Assembly: GCA_018061065.1 (NCBI GenBank)
Contig: JAGOUV010000007.1
Span: forward strand, 14,322-75,452
Direction of reading: 5' to 3'
From: Candidatus Altimarinota bacterium
Lineage (GTDB): Bacteria; Patescibacteriota; Gracilibacteria; UBA1369; UM-FILTER-53-11
DNA length: 61,131 nt
Shown: piece after piece, positions 49,172 to 58,389 of the stretch
Layout of the letters: each line of letters starts with the position of its first letter
Position numbering within the stretch: position 1 is the stretch's first letter
Notes under the pieces: generated by a model
Told to the model about the DNA's origin: nothing
Seen by the model: the letters and a program-made list of their open reading frames with translations, nothing else
Databases searched by the model: none
Position numbers and translations under genes: made by a program

Positions 49172-50791
49172 ATGCCGTCACAAACAAAATACATCTTCGT
49201 TACCGGGGGTGTCTGTTCTTCTTTGGGGAAAGGTATCGCTACAGCATCGATAGGGGCACTGATGAAGGCCGCTGGCTTTTCTGTTATGCCCATGAAGATG
49301 GATCCCTATTTGAATATGGATCCGGGAACTATGAATCCGTTCCAACATGGAGAGGTATTTGTGACTGATGATGGATCTGAAACTGACTTGGATTTAGGCC
49401 ATTATGAGCGTTTTATAGATGTTCCCGTTACTAACTTATCGACGATTACTTCAGGGAAAATATATAGCGAGACGATTGCAAAAGAGCGCCGCGGAGATTT
49501 CTTGGGTGGTACGATTCAAATCATTCCCCATATTACCAATGCGATTAAAGGAAAAATCACTGAGGTTGGCAAGAAAACAGGAGTGAATATTGTTCTCGTT
49601 GAAATTGGCGGAACCGTAGGTGATATCGAGGGACTTCCTTATCTAGAAGCCATTCGTCAGATGCGTTGGGAATTGGGACCTGAACGCACGTTTTTTGTGC
49701 ATCTCACGCTCCTACCTTATCTTCAGGCAAGTAAAGAGCTCAAGACAAAGCCTACGCAAGCCTCTGTGCGTGAACTGCGTTCAATTGGAATTCAGCCGGA
49801 TTTGATTATTGCGCGTGCAGATTACCCTATTGCAAAAGAGCATCTCAAGAAAATCGCACTCTTCTGTGATGTTGAAGAAGAAGCAGTGATACCATCAGTG
49901 ACCGCAAACTCCATTTATGAGGTTCCCCTTATGATGGAATCCTATAAAGTGGCTGAATTAATTAGTAAAAAATTGGCTCTGGAAAATAAGAAACCGGATA
50001 TGAAGGCCTGGAAAGATTTTTCAAAGAAAATTCAAAATAGTGAAAAAACCGTACGCATTGCGCTCGTGGGTAAGTACACGGGATTGGACGATGCATATTT
50101 ATCAGTCATCGAGTCGCTCAAGATCGCGTGCTATCACAACGAACGCAAACTTGAACTCATATGGGTTAACTCTGAACTACTTGAGCAAAATGACAAAGAG
50201 TCATGGACAGAGCTCAAGACGGCATCGGGAATTGTCGTACCGGGAGGGTTCGGTATTCGTGGAACTGAGGGGAAAATTATGGCAGCAAAGTATGCGCGAG
50301 AAAATAAAATCCCCTACCTTGGTTTATGCTTAGGAATGCAGGTAATGACGATTGAGTTTGCACGTCACGCATTGAAAAATGAGAAGCTTACCTCACAGGA
50401 GTTCGACCCGGATGAGAAGCTTACTCAGGATGATTATGTCATTCATTTCCTACCTAATCAGTCATGGCAGAAAGATAAGGGCGGGACACTACGCTTGGGA
50501 GTCTATGAGTGTGCCTTAAAGGCGGGAACAAAGACTAAAAAGTATTATGGTGAGGAAAAAATCATGGAACGTCACCGCCATCGCTATGAGTTCAATAATA
50601 ATTTCCGCGAGAAGTTGGAAGCTGCAGGTTGGATCGCGTCGGGAGTAAATGAAAAAGCCAATTTAGTTGAGATTGCTGAGCTTAAAGATCACCCTTTTAT
50701 GATCGGTTCACAGTTCCATCCAGAGTTCCTATCACGACCACATCGCCCGCATCCACTGTTCTTAAACTTTGTGAAAGCGACTCTGCTATAA
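49172..50791 (+). CDS. pyrG: CTP synthase
   Basis: Makes CTP from UTP, ATP and glutamine. N-terminal synthase domain with VTGGVCSSLGKG, KMDPYLNMDPGTMNPFQHGEV and the EIGGTVGDIEGLP block; C-terminal glutamine amidotransferase with VPGGFGIRGTEGK and the nucleophile elbow LGLCLGMQ (catalytic Cys around residue 387), then QFHPEFLSRPHRPHPLF. 539 residues, full length. A TTGACT (49137-49142) is the best -35 candidate; the -10 region (TAATTA) is poor. Confidence 0.97.
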   Translation: MPSQTKYIFVTGGVCSSLGKGIATASIGALMKAAGFSVMPMKMDPYLNMDPGTMNPFQHGEVFVTDDGSETDLDLGHYERFIDVPVTNLSTITSGKIYSETIAKERRGDFLGGTIQIIPHITNAIKGKITEVGKKTGVNIVLVEIGGTVGDIEGLPYLEAIRQMRWELGPERTFFVHLTLLPYLQASKELKTKPTQASVRELRSIGIQPDLIIARADYPIAKEHLKKIALFCDVEEEAVIPSVTANSIYEVPLMMESYKVAELISKKLALENKKPDMKAWKDFSKKIQNSEKTVRIALVGKYTGLDDAYLSVIESLKIACYHNERKLELIWVNSELLEQNDKESWTELKTASGIVVPGGFGIRGTEGKIMAAKYARENKIPYLGLCLGMQVMTIEFARHALKNEKLTSQEFDPDEKLTQDDYVIHFLPNQSWQKDKGGTLRLGVYECALKAGTKTKKYYGEEKIMERHRHRYEFNNNFREKLEAAGWIASGVNEKANLVEIAELKDHPFMIGSQFHPEFLSRPHRPHPLFLNFVKATLL

Positions 50792-50792
50792 T
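50787..50792 (+). promoter_or_regulatory. -10 box of the GspF-N-like protein gene
   Basis: TATAAT overlaps the pyrG stop and ends 8 nt before ATG 50801. Confidence 0.5.
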
Positions 50793-50800
50793 AACCGCTG

Positions 50801-52138
50801 ATGCTCGCTTTTCATTATGTTGCGATAAATCCTCAGCGCCAACAGCTATCGGGGGTAATAGAGGCTGCCGACGAACAAACAGCACGAAAAAAACTAAACG
50901 ACCTGGGTGTTTCAATCATATCGATATCCCTTGTGGATGCACCAGCTCATGATGAAAGCACCAAGCCCGTTTTTGAATTTGAGGCATTTGATAAAAACGG
51001 CAAAAAAATTGTGGGAACGATTGTCGGGGAAGATGCGCTCGTGGCATATGCTCGCCTTTTTGAGGCGTACCAATTAAATGTCATTTATCTCTGCGTGCGA
51101 AATGCGAGTGAGTCGGAAAAAAATGAAGCTCGGAAAAATGGCATAGCTGATCTACAAGCGCGCTATGAAAAAATTAAGGTTAAGTCACTAGATGCTTCAC
51201 AACCGGCTGCCCTTGGTATTGGAATAAACGAGGCAGAACGTCAGGTGCTTTTGGAAAAAATAAACAGCACTACTAAGCGGATTATCGATTTCTTGACGCA
51301 ATATAATGCCGATCTAAAGCCTGATGAGCGGGATATTATTCAAAGTTATCTCAACCAATTAAGTCGCATTAAAGATTCTTCAAATCTTGATCACATTCGA
51401 TCAACCTGCGAGCGCATGTTGGAGCATATTCAAAAACAGGAGTTATTCATCAATGAGAAAGAAAAAAGAAAAGTAAGTGCGACGCTCAAACTACAGACAC
51501 ATAATTTATTGGACCAACTGAAAGCAACCGGATTACAACAGGAGATATCCCTTGCATCAGTGACGAAAAAGCTTGAGCAGAAGCCGTTACTTGAGCCTAT
51601 TGCACGATTGCTTAATAGATTTTTTGCCGAGCCTGACCCTGCGATTCAAAGTATTTCCGATCAAATAAAAGGAGTAAATCACAATATTACCACCTATATA
51701 AGAGTGCTCTTTATCGGACCGAAGAGCATTCGTCATGAGGCCTGGGAAAGCATAAAGGTGCTGCGTGGAGAAAAAAAACGTCTCATGTTGCAGCGTGAGG
51801 CACTGCGTCAACAAGCCAGAAAAATAACCACTGCCGAGGGAACCGTAGAAAATGGAATACTCTATGACTTAAGTGGCTGGCTTCTTGGCTTCTACATGGT
51901 AGGCTATTTTTCCACCTATCTTTTCACGATCAAGCAAATAGGTGCCACTAAACCGCCCCATGTCTTTTTCTTCTACTCCTCCGCCTTAACAAATGACATC
52001 GTGTTAGGCATTTTTATACTCTTCTGTATCCAACGTTCTATGACATTTTTTGTTTCTCAGGATCAGCCTGTTGTCCGTTGGGGCGCCTACGCAGGCGGCT
52101 TGATCTCCTACCTACTCCTCTCAATCAATTTACTCTAA
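50801..52138 (+). CDS. membrane protein with duplicated GspF/PilC-N-like motif and coiled coil, unknown function
   Basis: 445 residues. Two repeats (about 2-44 and 57-100) follow the pattern of the start of PilC/GspF inner-membrane pilus proteins: F-x-Y-x-A ... G-x-I-x-A ... A-x-x-x-L-x-x-x-x-x-x-I-x-x-I. Instead of the GspF helical bundles there is a long charged coiled-coil region (about 110-350) and three membrane helices at the C-terminus (about 355-445). I read it as a relative of the pilus-assembly platform that kept only the N-terminal motif; a direct role in pili is not proven. Confidence 0.65.
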   Translation: MLAFHYVAINPQRQQLSGVIEAADEQTARKKLNDLGVSIISISLVDAPAHDESTKPVFEFEAFDKNGKKIVGTIVGEDALVAYARLFEAYQLNVIYLCVRNASESEKNEARKNGIADLQARYEKIKVKSLDASQPAALGIGINEAERQVLLEKINSTTKRIIDFLTQYNADLKPDERDIIQSYLNQLSRIKDSSNLDHIRSTCERMLEHIQKQELFINEKEKRKVSATLKLQTHNLLDQLKATGLQQEISLASVTKKLEQKPLLEPIARLLNRFFAEPDPAIQSISDQIKGVNHNITTYIRVLFIGPKSIRHEAWESIKVLRGEKKRLMLQREALRQQARKITTAEGTVENGILYDLSGWLLGFYMVGYFSTYLFTIKQIGATKPPHVFFFYSSALTNDIVLGIFILFCIQRSMTFFVSQDQPVVRWGAYAGGLISYLLLSINLL

Positions 52139-52144
52139 CCCCCT

Positions 52145-52993
52145 ATGTATCCCATACTATTTGAAATCGGCATGATTACTATCTATTCACGTTGGTTTTT
52201 TATTACCCTGGGATTTATAGCGGGCTGTATGCTTTTTGCATCGCTCATACGACGAAATCGAATAACGGTAACTATCGTTACTGATAATGCGGTGATGCTC
52301 TTTGTGTGGTCGCTTATCGTGTCGCGCATTTTTTTTATCGTCACCCACTCAGAATTTTATATTTTCGACTTTCACCCCGCACACATATTCTCACTTTTAA
52401 ATATTTCGGATAAAGGCCTGTCATTCTGGGGAGTAATGTTGGGTTTTGCAATGGGGATTTGGTATTTACAAAAAAAATCAGTTGAGCCGCTCCAACGTGT
52501 CTTTGATGTTATTGTTCCCTCGATTACTTTTGGCTTTGTATTCGCTAGTTTTGGCGCGTTTTTAGAAGGAGCAAATTACGGTATACCAACGGAATTACCT
52601 TGGGGAGTCGAGTTCCACAGCGCACAGGTTAAATATGTGCTGCCGCTGCACCCTACACAGATCTACAGCGCCCTTTATAGCGGTCTCATTACGCTTATTC
52701 TGGTAAAGATGTATCGACATGCTAAAACGCACCGTATGGAGGGATTTATTTCAGAAGTAGGACTTTTTCTCTATAGCATCTGTCGTTTTTTAGAAGAATT
52801 TGTTCGCGGTGATGATGTTCTTGAATTATTTGGCATACGCATTTCGCAGATACTCGCATTTGCTGGAATAATTGTGAGCAGTTACCTGTTATATCAACGC
52901 TATACTAATAAAAAAGGCGGCGATCCTGAGTATATCCTCCGCACAAGAGTTCATGATGCACTAAGCAAACTAAAGATCGGAACTAAAGCGTAG
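52145..52993 (+). CDS. lgt: prolipoprotein diacylglyceryl transferase (divergent)
   Basis: Transfers diacylglycerol to the lipobox cysteine of prelipoproteins. About seven membrane helices in 282 residues; conserved GLSFWGVMLG, FLEGANYGIPTELPWGV, LHPTQIYSALY and RFLEEFVRGDD. The segment matching E. coli GRIGNFINGELWG reads ASFGAFLEGANYG, so the conserved Arg (Arg143 in E. coli) is replaced, while the C-terminal Arg of RFLEEFVR is present. Its job is needed for the lipoproteins at 8138-9508 and perhaps 47706-48026. ATG follows ACCCCCT; the 3' end overlaps the convergent gene by 24 nt. Confidence 0.88.
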   Translation: MYPILFEIGMITIYSRWFFITLGFIAGCMLFASLIRRNRITVTIVTDNAVMLFVWSLIVSRIFFIVTHSEFYIFDFHPAHIFSLLNISDKGLSFWGVMLGFAMGIWYLQKKSVEPLQRVFDVIVPSITFGFVFASFGAFLEGANYGIPTELPWGVEFHSAQVKYVLPLHPTQIYSALYSGLITLILVKMYRHAKTHRMEGFISEVGLFLYSICRFLEEFVRGDDVLELFGIRISQILAFAGIIVSSYLLYQRYTNKKGGDPEYILRTRVHDALSKLKIGTKA

Positions 52994-53839
52994 CTCAGCA
53001 AATTTTGTCCTGCCTGCTGCATCTGACATCTCAATCACAAAGTTTCCGTCTTCGCCTTCAATAGGCGATGCTTTCAGCACGGATTCAGCAAGGACATGGC
53101 AGTTTTCATAATCTTCATCACAAAAACTAATCCTCCCTTTATTAGTAAGAAAGAGCATATGATGAGTGTCTGCAACACGATACAGCCACGTAACCTGATC
53201 TCCTGAAATACCCCAGTTGTGTAATCGATCCCCTGTCTCAAGATCAATAACCACAAGTTGATCACCTTCAATAATCCAAGCCTCATTCTCCTCATCTAAA
53301 TACATATTTTCAGCATCACGTATAAGGGCGATATCGCTGCCATTGTATACGATTATCTTTGAGCGCTGACTGCCTTTTGGAATGAACTGCACGGCGCGGT
53401 AATCTCCTTTTTCTTGGATTTCTATAAGTTCTTCGACATCAAACCCGCTAATCTGCATAGGAGACAAAAGTGGTGCAGGGATACGCGAATCATCACTTGC
53501 TAAAGCAAAAGGCGCAAATTTTATGGGCAACAAAAACAGTTCCTTGTAACGCAGAATTTCATCATCATTGAGATACATTTTTTTCTTCCATGAGTAACGT
53601 CCCGGCAGTGAGAACTCAAGATCGTAAAATCCCGGCGTCAAACGAATCTCACCATTTATAAGAGACGTATGCGGCTGATTATTTATAACAATTTTCGCGC
53701 TATGAAAGCCATTTTCAAAGTAGATAACGCTTTTTTTGACCACGTCCGTAGTGACTCCGTTAAATTGATAGCCTTGTACAAAAAACACGGCAGCTACGAC
53801 AAAACAAACGGAGATAATAACTGCCAATGTTCGCCACAT
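52970..53839 (-). CDS. membrane-anchored PEGA-like protein
   Basis: 289 residues: an N-terminal membrane helix (about 4-23) followed by a small PEGA-like beta domain (IVINNQPHTSLINGEIRL, TPGFYDLEFSLPGRYSWKKKMYL). A larger beta-rich region then has VVIDLETGDRLHNW and YRVADTHHMLFLTNKG, perhaps a propeller. PEGA domains occur on surface or cell-wall-associated proteins. It follows greA after 4 nt, in the same reverse-strand run. Confidence 0.7.
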   Translation of the reverse strand: MWRTLAVIISVCFVVAAVFFVQGYQFNGVTTDVVKKSVIYFENGFHSAKIVINNQPHTSLINGEIRLTPGFYDLEFSLPGRYSWKKKMYLNDDEILRYKELFLLPIKFAPFALASDDSRIPAPLLSPMQISGFDVEELIEIQEKGDYRAVQFIPKGSQRSKIIVYNGSDIALIRDAENMYLDEENEAWIIEGDQLVVIDLETGDRLHNWGISGDQVTWLYRVADTHHMLFLTNKGRISFCDEDYENCHVLAESVLKASPIEGEDGNFVIEMSDAAGRTKFAELRFSSDL

Positions 53840-53843
53840 AGGC

Positions 53844-54398
53844 TTATTTTATCTTAATAATCTTATACTCAATATGACCGGCAGGGGCTGTAACCTTTAC
53901 AACATCACCCACACGCTTATCCAAGAGTGCTTTCCCCACAGGAGAAACGTTTGAGACCTTGTGATTAATAGGATCTGCCTCAGTAGAACCCACGATCGTA
54001 TATTCTTCTTCTTCGGGCTTTCCTTTGCCAGATACATTTTGAATTACGACGCGTGAACCCAACTGAACAATAACTCCTTTATGCTGATCATCGATAATTT
54101 TTGCAAATTTGATCTTCTCTTCAAGCTCAAGAATACGTCCTTCTACAAAGGCCTGCTCGTTTTTAGCCTCTTCGTACTCAGCATTTTCAGAAAGATCACC
54201 GTAGCTAATAGCTTCTCTCAAACGTTCAGCAACTTCCTTACGCTTAACTTCTTTCAAAAAATTCAATTCTTCTTTCAACTTCTCGAAACCTTCTTTAGTT
54301 ACCAAGGTGAGTTTATCTTCGCTCACGACAAATGTTTGCTGAGATGTAGCTTGAGTTGCTTCGCTGAGGATATCGTCTTCGTCTTTGAAGGAAGGCAT
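53844..54398 (-). CDS. greA: transcription elongation factor GreA
   Basis: Rescues backtracked RNA polymerase by stimulating transcript cleavage. The N-terminal coiled coil carries the acidic tip ISYGDLSENAEYEEAKNEQ, with the C-terminal FKBP-like domain TIVGSTEADP, ISPVGKALLDKRVGD-type and VTAPAGHIEYKI. An N-terminal extension of ~27 residues (MPSFKDEDDILSEATQATSQ and on) is unusual but continuous; no later ATG fits before TKEGFEKLKEEL. The start context is CCCTATG. 184 residues. It follows rpoD by 22 nt. Confidence 0.93.
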   Translation of the reverse strand: MPSFKDEDDILSEATQATSQQTFVVSEDKLTLVTKEGFEKLKEELNFLKEVKRKEVAERLREAISYGDLSENAEYEEAKNEQAFVEGRILELEEKIKFAKIIDDQHKGVIVQLGSRVVIQNVSGKGKPEEEEYTIVGSTEADPINHKVSNVSPVGKALLDKRVGDVVKVTAPAGHIEYKIIKIK

Positions 54399-54420
54399 AG
54401 GGCTTAGGGTTTAGGGTATA

Positions 54421-55563
54421 TTAGCTTGCGAGAGGGCGAATTTTAACGCTCTTAGGATGTTCTTTTAGTTTCTGAAGAACCTTTGCCTCGATCTGACGAA
54501 TACGCTCACGCGTAACACGGAACTCTTGTCCTACTTCTTCAAGCGTATGTCCCACGCCATCGCGAAGTCCAAAACGCATTTCAATAATTTTCTTTTCACG
54601 AGGTGAGAGATACTGAAGCATCTCGTGGATATACTCTTTAATGAGCTGACGATTTGTCGCCTCAGCAGGAGATAATGCATCATCATCTTCAATAAAGTCA
54701 CCGAGCTTAGAATCTTCCTCTGTACCAACCGGTGCCTCAAGTGAAACGATATCCTGTGAAATCTTGAGAATATGGCGGACTTTCTTCACATCCATGTCCA
54801 TTTCAGCAGCCAACTCTTCTACGAGTGGCTCACGACCCAATTCTTGTACGAGACGGCGCTGTGCATGCGTAAGCTTGTTGATCGTCTCAACCATATGCAC
54901 GGGAATACGAATCGTACGAGCTTGATCAGCAATAGCACGGGTAATAGCCTGACGAATCCACCATGTTGCGTAGGTCGAAAATTTGAATCCACGATCTGGA
55001 TCAAACTTCTCAACTGCACGGAAAAGACCGATATTTCCCTCTTGAATGAGATCCAAGAATGAAAGTCCACGGCCAATATATTTTTTTGCGATTGATACCA
55101 CCAAACGAAGATTTGCCTCAGCAAGCTTCTGTTTTGCTGTCTGGTCTCCCTTGCGAATACGCTTTGCCAAGTCAATTTCTTCCTTTGCTGTAAGCAATTT
55201 TACCTTACCAATTTCACATAAGTACATGCGAATAGAGTCATTCGCAATTTCAGAAAGCTCCTGACCTTTGGTTGCCTCTTCTTTAATCATGTCATCATCG
55301 TCCAACTCTTTTCCTGACGAATCATTCCAGATCATTGAATCTTTTACATCAATAACCTCAATACCTAAATCCATGAAGAGCGTGTAAATCTCATCAAGCA
55401 AAATAACGTCCTTTTCAATATTTGGAACCGCCTTTAGTAACTCTTGTTGAGTGACGAATTTTTGATCGCGTCCTTTCTTAATAAGCTCCTGAACGGCTTT
55501 GGGATATTTTGCCAACTGTTCATCAGAGGGCTGGGATATGAATTTTTTTAACTTTTTTGCCAT
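54421..55563 (-). CDS. rpoD: primary sigma factor (RpoD/SigA)
   Basis: 380-residue housekeeping sigma-70. Region 1.1-like N-terminus, region 1.2/2 with [53 protein letters not shown] and [13 protein letters not shown] (-10 recognition), region 3, and region 4 with [24 protein letters not shown] (-35 recognition helix-turn-helix). It overlaps dnaG by 16 nt, the macromolecular-synthesis arrangement dnaG-rpoD. The many TATAAT-like boxes noted here would be read by this factor. Confidence 0.97.
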   Translation of the reverse strand: MAKKLKKFISQPSDEQLAKYPKAVQELIKKGRDQKFVTQQELLKAVPNIEKDVILLDEIYTLFMDLGIEVIDVKDSMIWNDSSGKELDDDDMIKEEATKGQELSEIANDSIRMYLCEIGKVKLLTAKEEIDLAKRIRKGDQTAKQKLAEANLRLVVSIAKKYIGRGLSFLDLIQEGNIGLFRAVEKFDPDRGFKFSTYATWWIRQAITRAIADQARTIRIPVHMVETINKLTHAQRRLVQELGREPLVEELAAEMDMDVKKVRHILKISQDIVSLEAPVGTEEDSKLGDFIEDDDALSPAEATNRQLIKEYIHEMLQYLSPREKKIIEMRFGLRDGVGHTLEEVGQEFRVTRERIRQIEAKVLQKLKEHPKSVKIRPLAS

Positions 55564-57347
55564 AGGTATTGTTGAGCCTGAGCCCCCTGTGCCAGAAGTG
55601 TCTCATACTCGGTGAGGAGTTGAGCGTGTTCTTCTTTTGGCGCTGCCTGCAGACGGGTGAGAAACGCACGCTTACGTCGCTCGAAATGCTGACGTAGTAG
55701 ATAGGAAATGACCTCATGGAGCTGTCCCTCTATCTCCTCGGGAGTAAGCTCATCACACATGCGCTCTGCTGAGAGTTCGAGCACATTTCTCACGGCCTCT
55801 CGTTCCGGATGAGCGTTCAGTAAATCTTCTGGAGGCCTCGGTGACTGATTGTACTGACTTATAAGCTCCATGTAAAGAGCTCGTAGATCCTCATTCTCGA
55901 TAACATTTGGCTCTACGATCGCATTAATCTGTGCAGTAATTTGAGGTTTTGTCAAAAGTAGCATGATAAAATATTCTTCTTTATTCATCAATTTATGCTC
56001 GATAATAGGGGTAGAAGAGCTTTGTGTAGCGCTTGCGGGTCGGCGCTGTTTGCCACTGAAACGTTTGAGTTCGTCATAGACCACATTGGGGCCGATAGAC
56101 AAAGCAAGCGCGATTTCTTTCACCCATTGGTCGCGATCAAGTGCATTTTGCGTCTCCAATAATGCGGGAAGTACCTGCTCCAAAACATTTTTTTTCTCCA
56201 GAGGCGACTGAGTACCGTGAAGCTCGAGCGCAAATTGTAAGAGAAAATGCTGACCACTGTGTGCCTGGGCAATCGCATCGTGAAAAGCCGTGGGATTCTT
56301 TCGTACCAGCTCATCTGGATCTTTTGCTTCTGCTGATAACGGCCAGTTGATGACTTTTACCATCACGTCTTCTTGGCGCGCCTCGGAGAGGGCGCGCTCG
56401 GTAGCGTGCTTGCCGGCGGAATCTTGATCAAAGGCAAAGTACACAAGCGACGCAATACGCTTGAGCACTTTTAACTGATCACGAGTGAGGGCCGTGCCAC
56501 TGGAGGCAACCACATTCGTCACACCAGCCTGGTGCAAACCAATGACATCCATATATCCTTCTACGACAATCACATGCTTATGGGTGCGAATATCATTTTT
56601 AGCCTCCGCATAACCAAAGAGCACATTACTTTTATGATAAATGGGCGTCTCGGGAGAATTGAGATACTTGGGCTCATCGCCCGCACGAACCACACGTCCA
56701 CCAAAGCCACAGACACTTCCCTGGTACGATCGAATGGGAAACATTGCGCGGAGACGGAAACGGTCGATACACTCGTTGCCCGTGGCATCTCGTGTGACCA
56801 CTAGTCCCGAGCGAATGATATCTTCTTTTTTATAGTTACTCTGGAGCAGGTGGGTATATAACACCGCTCCCCCATCGGGCGCGAAGCCTAAACGCCAAGA
56901 TTTAATGGTGGCTTCAGTGAGGCCACGTTCCAAAAAATAATCGCGAATTTTATTTCCCTCTGGCGTCTCCCACAATTGCTGCTCAAAAAAATCCGTCGCA
57001 GTACGGTGAATATCATATAATGTATCTTTCTCAGACTTAGGAACCGCATGAAATGCAGGTGAATTTTTGGGCAAATCAATTCCCGCTCGTGCAGCCAGAA
57101 ACTCAAGAGCTTCAGGAAAATTCATTCCCTCAATTTCCTGAACAAAAGCGAAGTGATCCCCTCCTTTTCGGCAACCAAAACAATACGCCAACTGCTTTTC
57201 AGGACTCACATAAAAACTGGGCGAACGCTCGTTATGAAACGGACACAGCGCCTTAAACTGTCTTCCCATACGCTTAAGCTGAACGTAGGAGCCGACGAGC
57301 TCTTCTATAGGAATACGCGATTTTATCTCTGCAACTGGATCGAACAT
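55548..57347 (-). CDS. dnaG: DNA primase
   Basis: Makes RNA primers for replication. The N-terminal zinc ribbon has CPFH and CFGC (Cys35, His38, Cys56, Cys59); the TOPRIM/polymerase core shows [39 protein letters not shown] and [15 protein letters not shown]. The C-terminal helicase-interaction region (about 450-599) is present but diverged. 599 residues. A minus-strand promoter TTGATG-16-TATACT ends 9 nt before the ATG. Confidence 0.96.
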   Translation of the reverse strand: MFDPVAEIKSRIPIEELVGSYVQLKRMGRQFKALCPFHNERSPSFYVSPEKQLAYCFGCRKGGDHFAFVQEIEGMNFPEALEFLAARAGIDLPKNSPAFHAVPKSEKDTLYDIHRTATDFFEQQLWETPEGNKIRDYFLERGLTEATIKSWRLGFAPDGGAVLYTHLLQSNYKKEDIIRSGLVVTRDATGNECIDRFRLRAMFPIRSYQGSVCGFGGRVVRAGDEPKYLNSPETPIYHKSNVLFGYAEAKNDIRTHKHVIVVEGYMDVIGLHQAGVTNVVASSGTALTRDQLKVLKRIASLVYFAFDQDSAGKHATERALSEARQEDVMVKVINWPLSAEAKDPDELVRKNPTAFHDAIAQAHSGQHFLLQFALELHGTQSPLEKKNVLEQVLPALLETQNALDRDQWVKEIALALSIGPNVVYDELKRFSGKQRRPASATQSSSTPIIEHKLMNKEEYFIMLLLTKPQITAQINAIVEPNVIENEDLRALYMELISQYNQSPRPPEDLLNAHPEREAVRNVLELSAERMCDELTPEEIEGQLHEVISYLLRQHFERRKRAFLTRLQAAPKEEHAQLLTEYETLLAQGAQAQQYLWQKS

Positions 57348-57354
57348 AGAGTAA

Positions 57355-58389
57355 TTAGTATAGCTTTTTCCCCCGAATCATCAACAAAACAACCGCGAGT
57401 AGAAGCGAAATAACAATCAATGCGATGAGTTTTTCATAGCTTGTCGAGAGGCGCAATGCCACAAAAGCAAACAATACTGCGGCGACATAATTGAAGATTA
57501 ATGCAGTGCGTGGAGAAAATCCTGCACCGAGCAACCGATGATGTAGATGTGTGTAATCCCAATGGAAAGGCGATTTTCCCCTCAATAATCTCCCCATAAT
57601 CACGACAAATGCATCCAAGACAGGAAATCCCATAATTAAAATCGCTGTAGCAAATTTCCCACCGGCAATAATCGAAAGCGCCCCCAGCATAAATCCGAGG
57701 AACATGCTGCCTGTATCCCCCATGAGCACCTTAGGTTTGGCAAAATCAAAAAAGAGAAATGCAAGCGTAGAGGCACCTAGTGCACTCGAAAGGGTGATGA
57801 CTGCACTTTGATCGACCACATGAAACTGTTCAAGTGAGAGAAAAAAGAGTGAGAATTGTGCAATGGTCGAAAGCCCGCTCGCAAGGCCCGGAATCCCATC
57901 TATCCAATTCATCACATTCATCATCAACACCATCCACGTTACAATTCCCGCAAGCGAGAGCAACCAAATTTCTTGTCCTGCAATTATTACTTTTATTGAA
58001 TCCAACAAAAGTGGATCTCCGCCAAATGGATTGGCGATAAGTTGAATTTTGACTCCACAAAAAACAAGCACAGCTCCCGCCAAAGCCTGTACTAAGAGGC
58101 GCACCCACGGCTTCACTCGTATCCGATCATCAATAAAACTCACCAGTACGATCATTCCCCCACCAACCAAAAGTCCAATAATGACCGGCGTTATTTTTAC
58201 AAATATAAATGTAGCCAGCAGGACGATAATATAAAAAACAATTCCCACACTGTAAGGAATAGGATCGCGCGACAATCCATACTCGCGTGGACGATCCATC
58301 AACTTCAATTTAGGAAACAACCATTGTGCGCCTTTAATAAGCAAAAAAGTGGCAATGAACGACAACAATGGTGGAAGATACATACTCAT
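57355..58389 (-). CDS. WecA/TagO-family undecaprenyl-phosphate sugar-1-phosphate transferase
   Basis: Polytopic membrane enzyme that puts a sugar-1-phosphate (often GlcNAc) on undecaprenyl phosphate. Motifs are IDDRIRVKP (DDxx), NVMNWIDGIPGLASGLS, MGDTGSMFLGF and THLHHRLLGAGFS, which place it in the WecA/TagO rather than the MraY group. About 11 membrane helices in 344 residues. It would start lipid-linked oligosaccharides that the WecG-like enzyme at the left end could extend. It overlaps the preceding nuclease-like gene by 4 nt. Confidence 0.9.
   Translation of the reverse strand: MSMYLPPLLSFIATFLLIKGAQWLFPKLKLMDRPREYGLSRDPIPYSVGIVFYIIVLLATFIFVKITPVIIGLLVGGGMIVLVSFIDDRIRVKPWVRLLVQALAGAVLVFCGVKIQLIANPFGGDPLLLDSIKVIIAGQEIWLLSLAGIVTWMVLMMNVMNWIDGIPGLASGLSTIAQFSLFFLSLEQFHVVDQSAVITLSSALGASTLAFLFFDFAKPKVLMGDTGSMFLGFMLGALSIIAGGKFATAILIMGFPVLDAFVVIMGRLLRGKSPFHWDYTHLHHRLLGAGFSPRTALIFNYVAAVLFAFVALRLSTSYEKLIALIVISLLLAVVLLMIRGKKLY
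57357..57384 (-). promoter_or_regulatory. dnaG-rpoD promoter
   Basis: Minus strand: TTGATG (57384-57379), 16 nt, TATACT (57362-57357), then 9 nt to the dnaG ATG at 57347. It overlaps the stop codon of the upstream phosphoglycosyltransferase gene. Confidence 0.5.

Noticed and set aside
54399-54420. Telomere-like TTAGGG/CCCTAA runs upstream of greA, and a similar CCCTAACCCT stretch before secDF (38200-38227)
   Set aside because: Only two or three imperfect units, placed right at start codons; better explained by the C-rich start context than by telomeric or recombination repeats.
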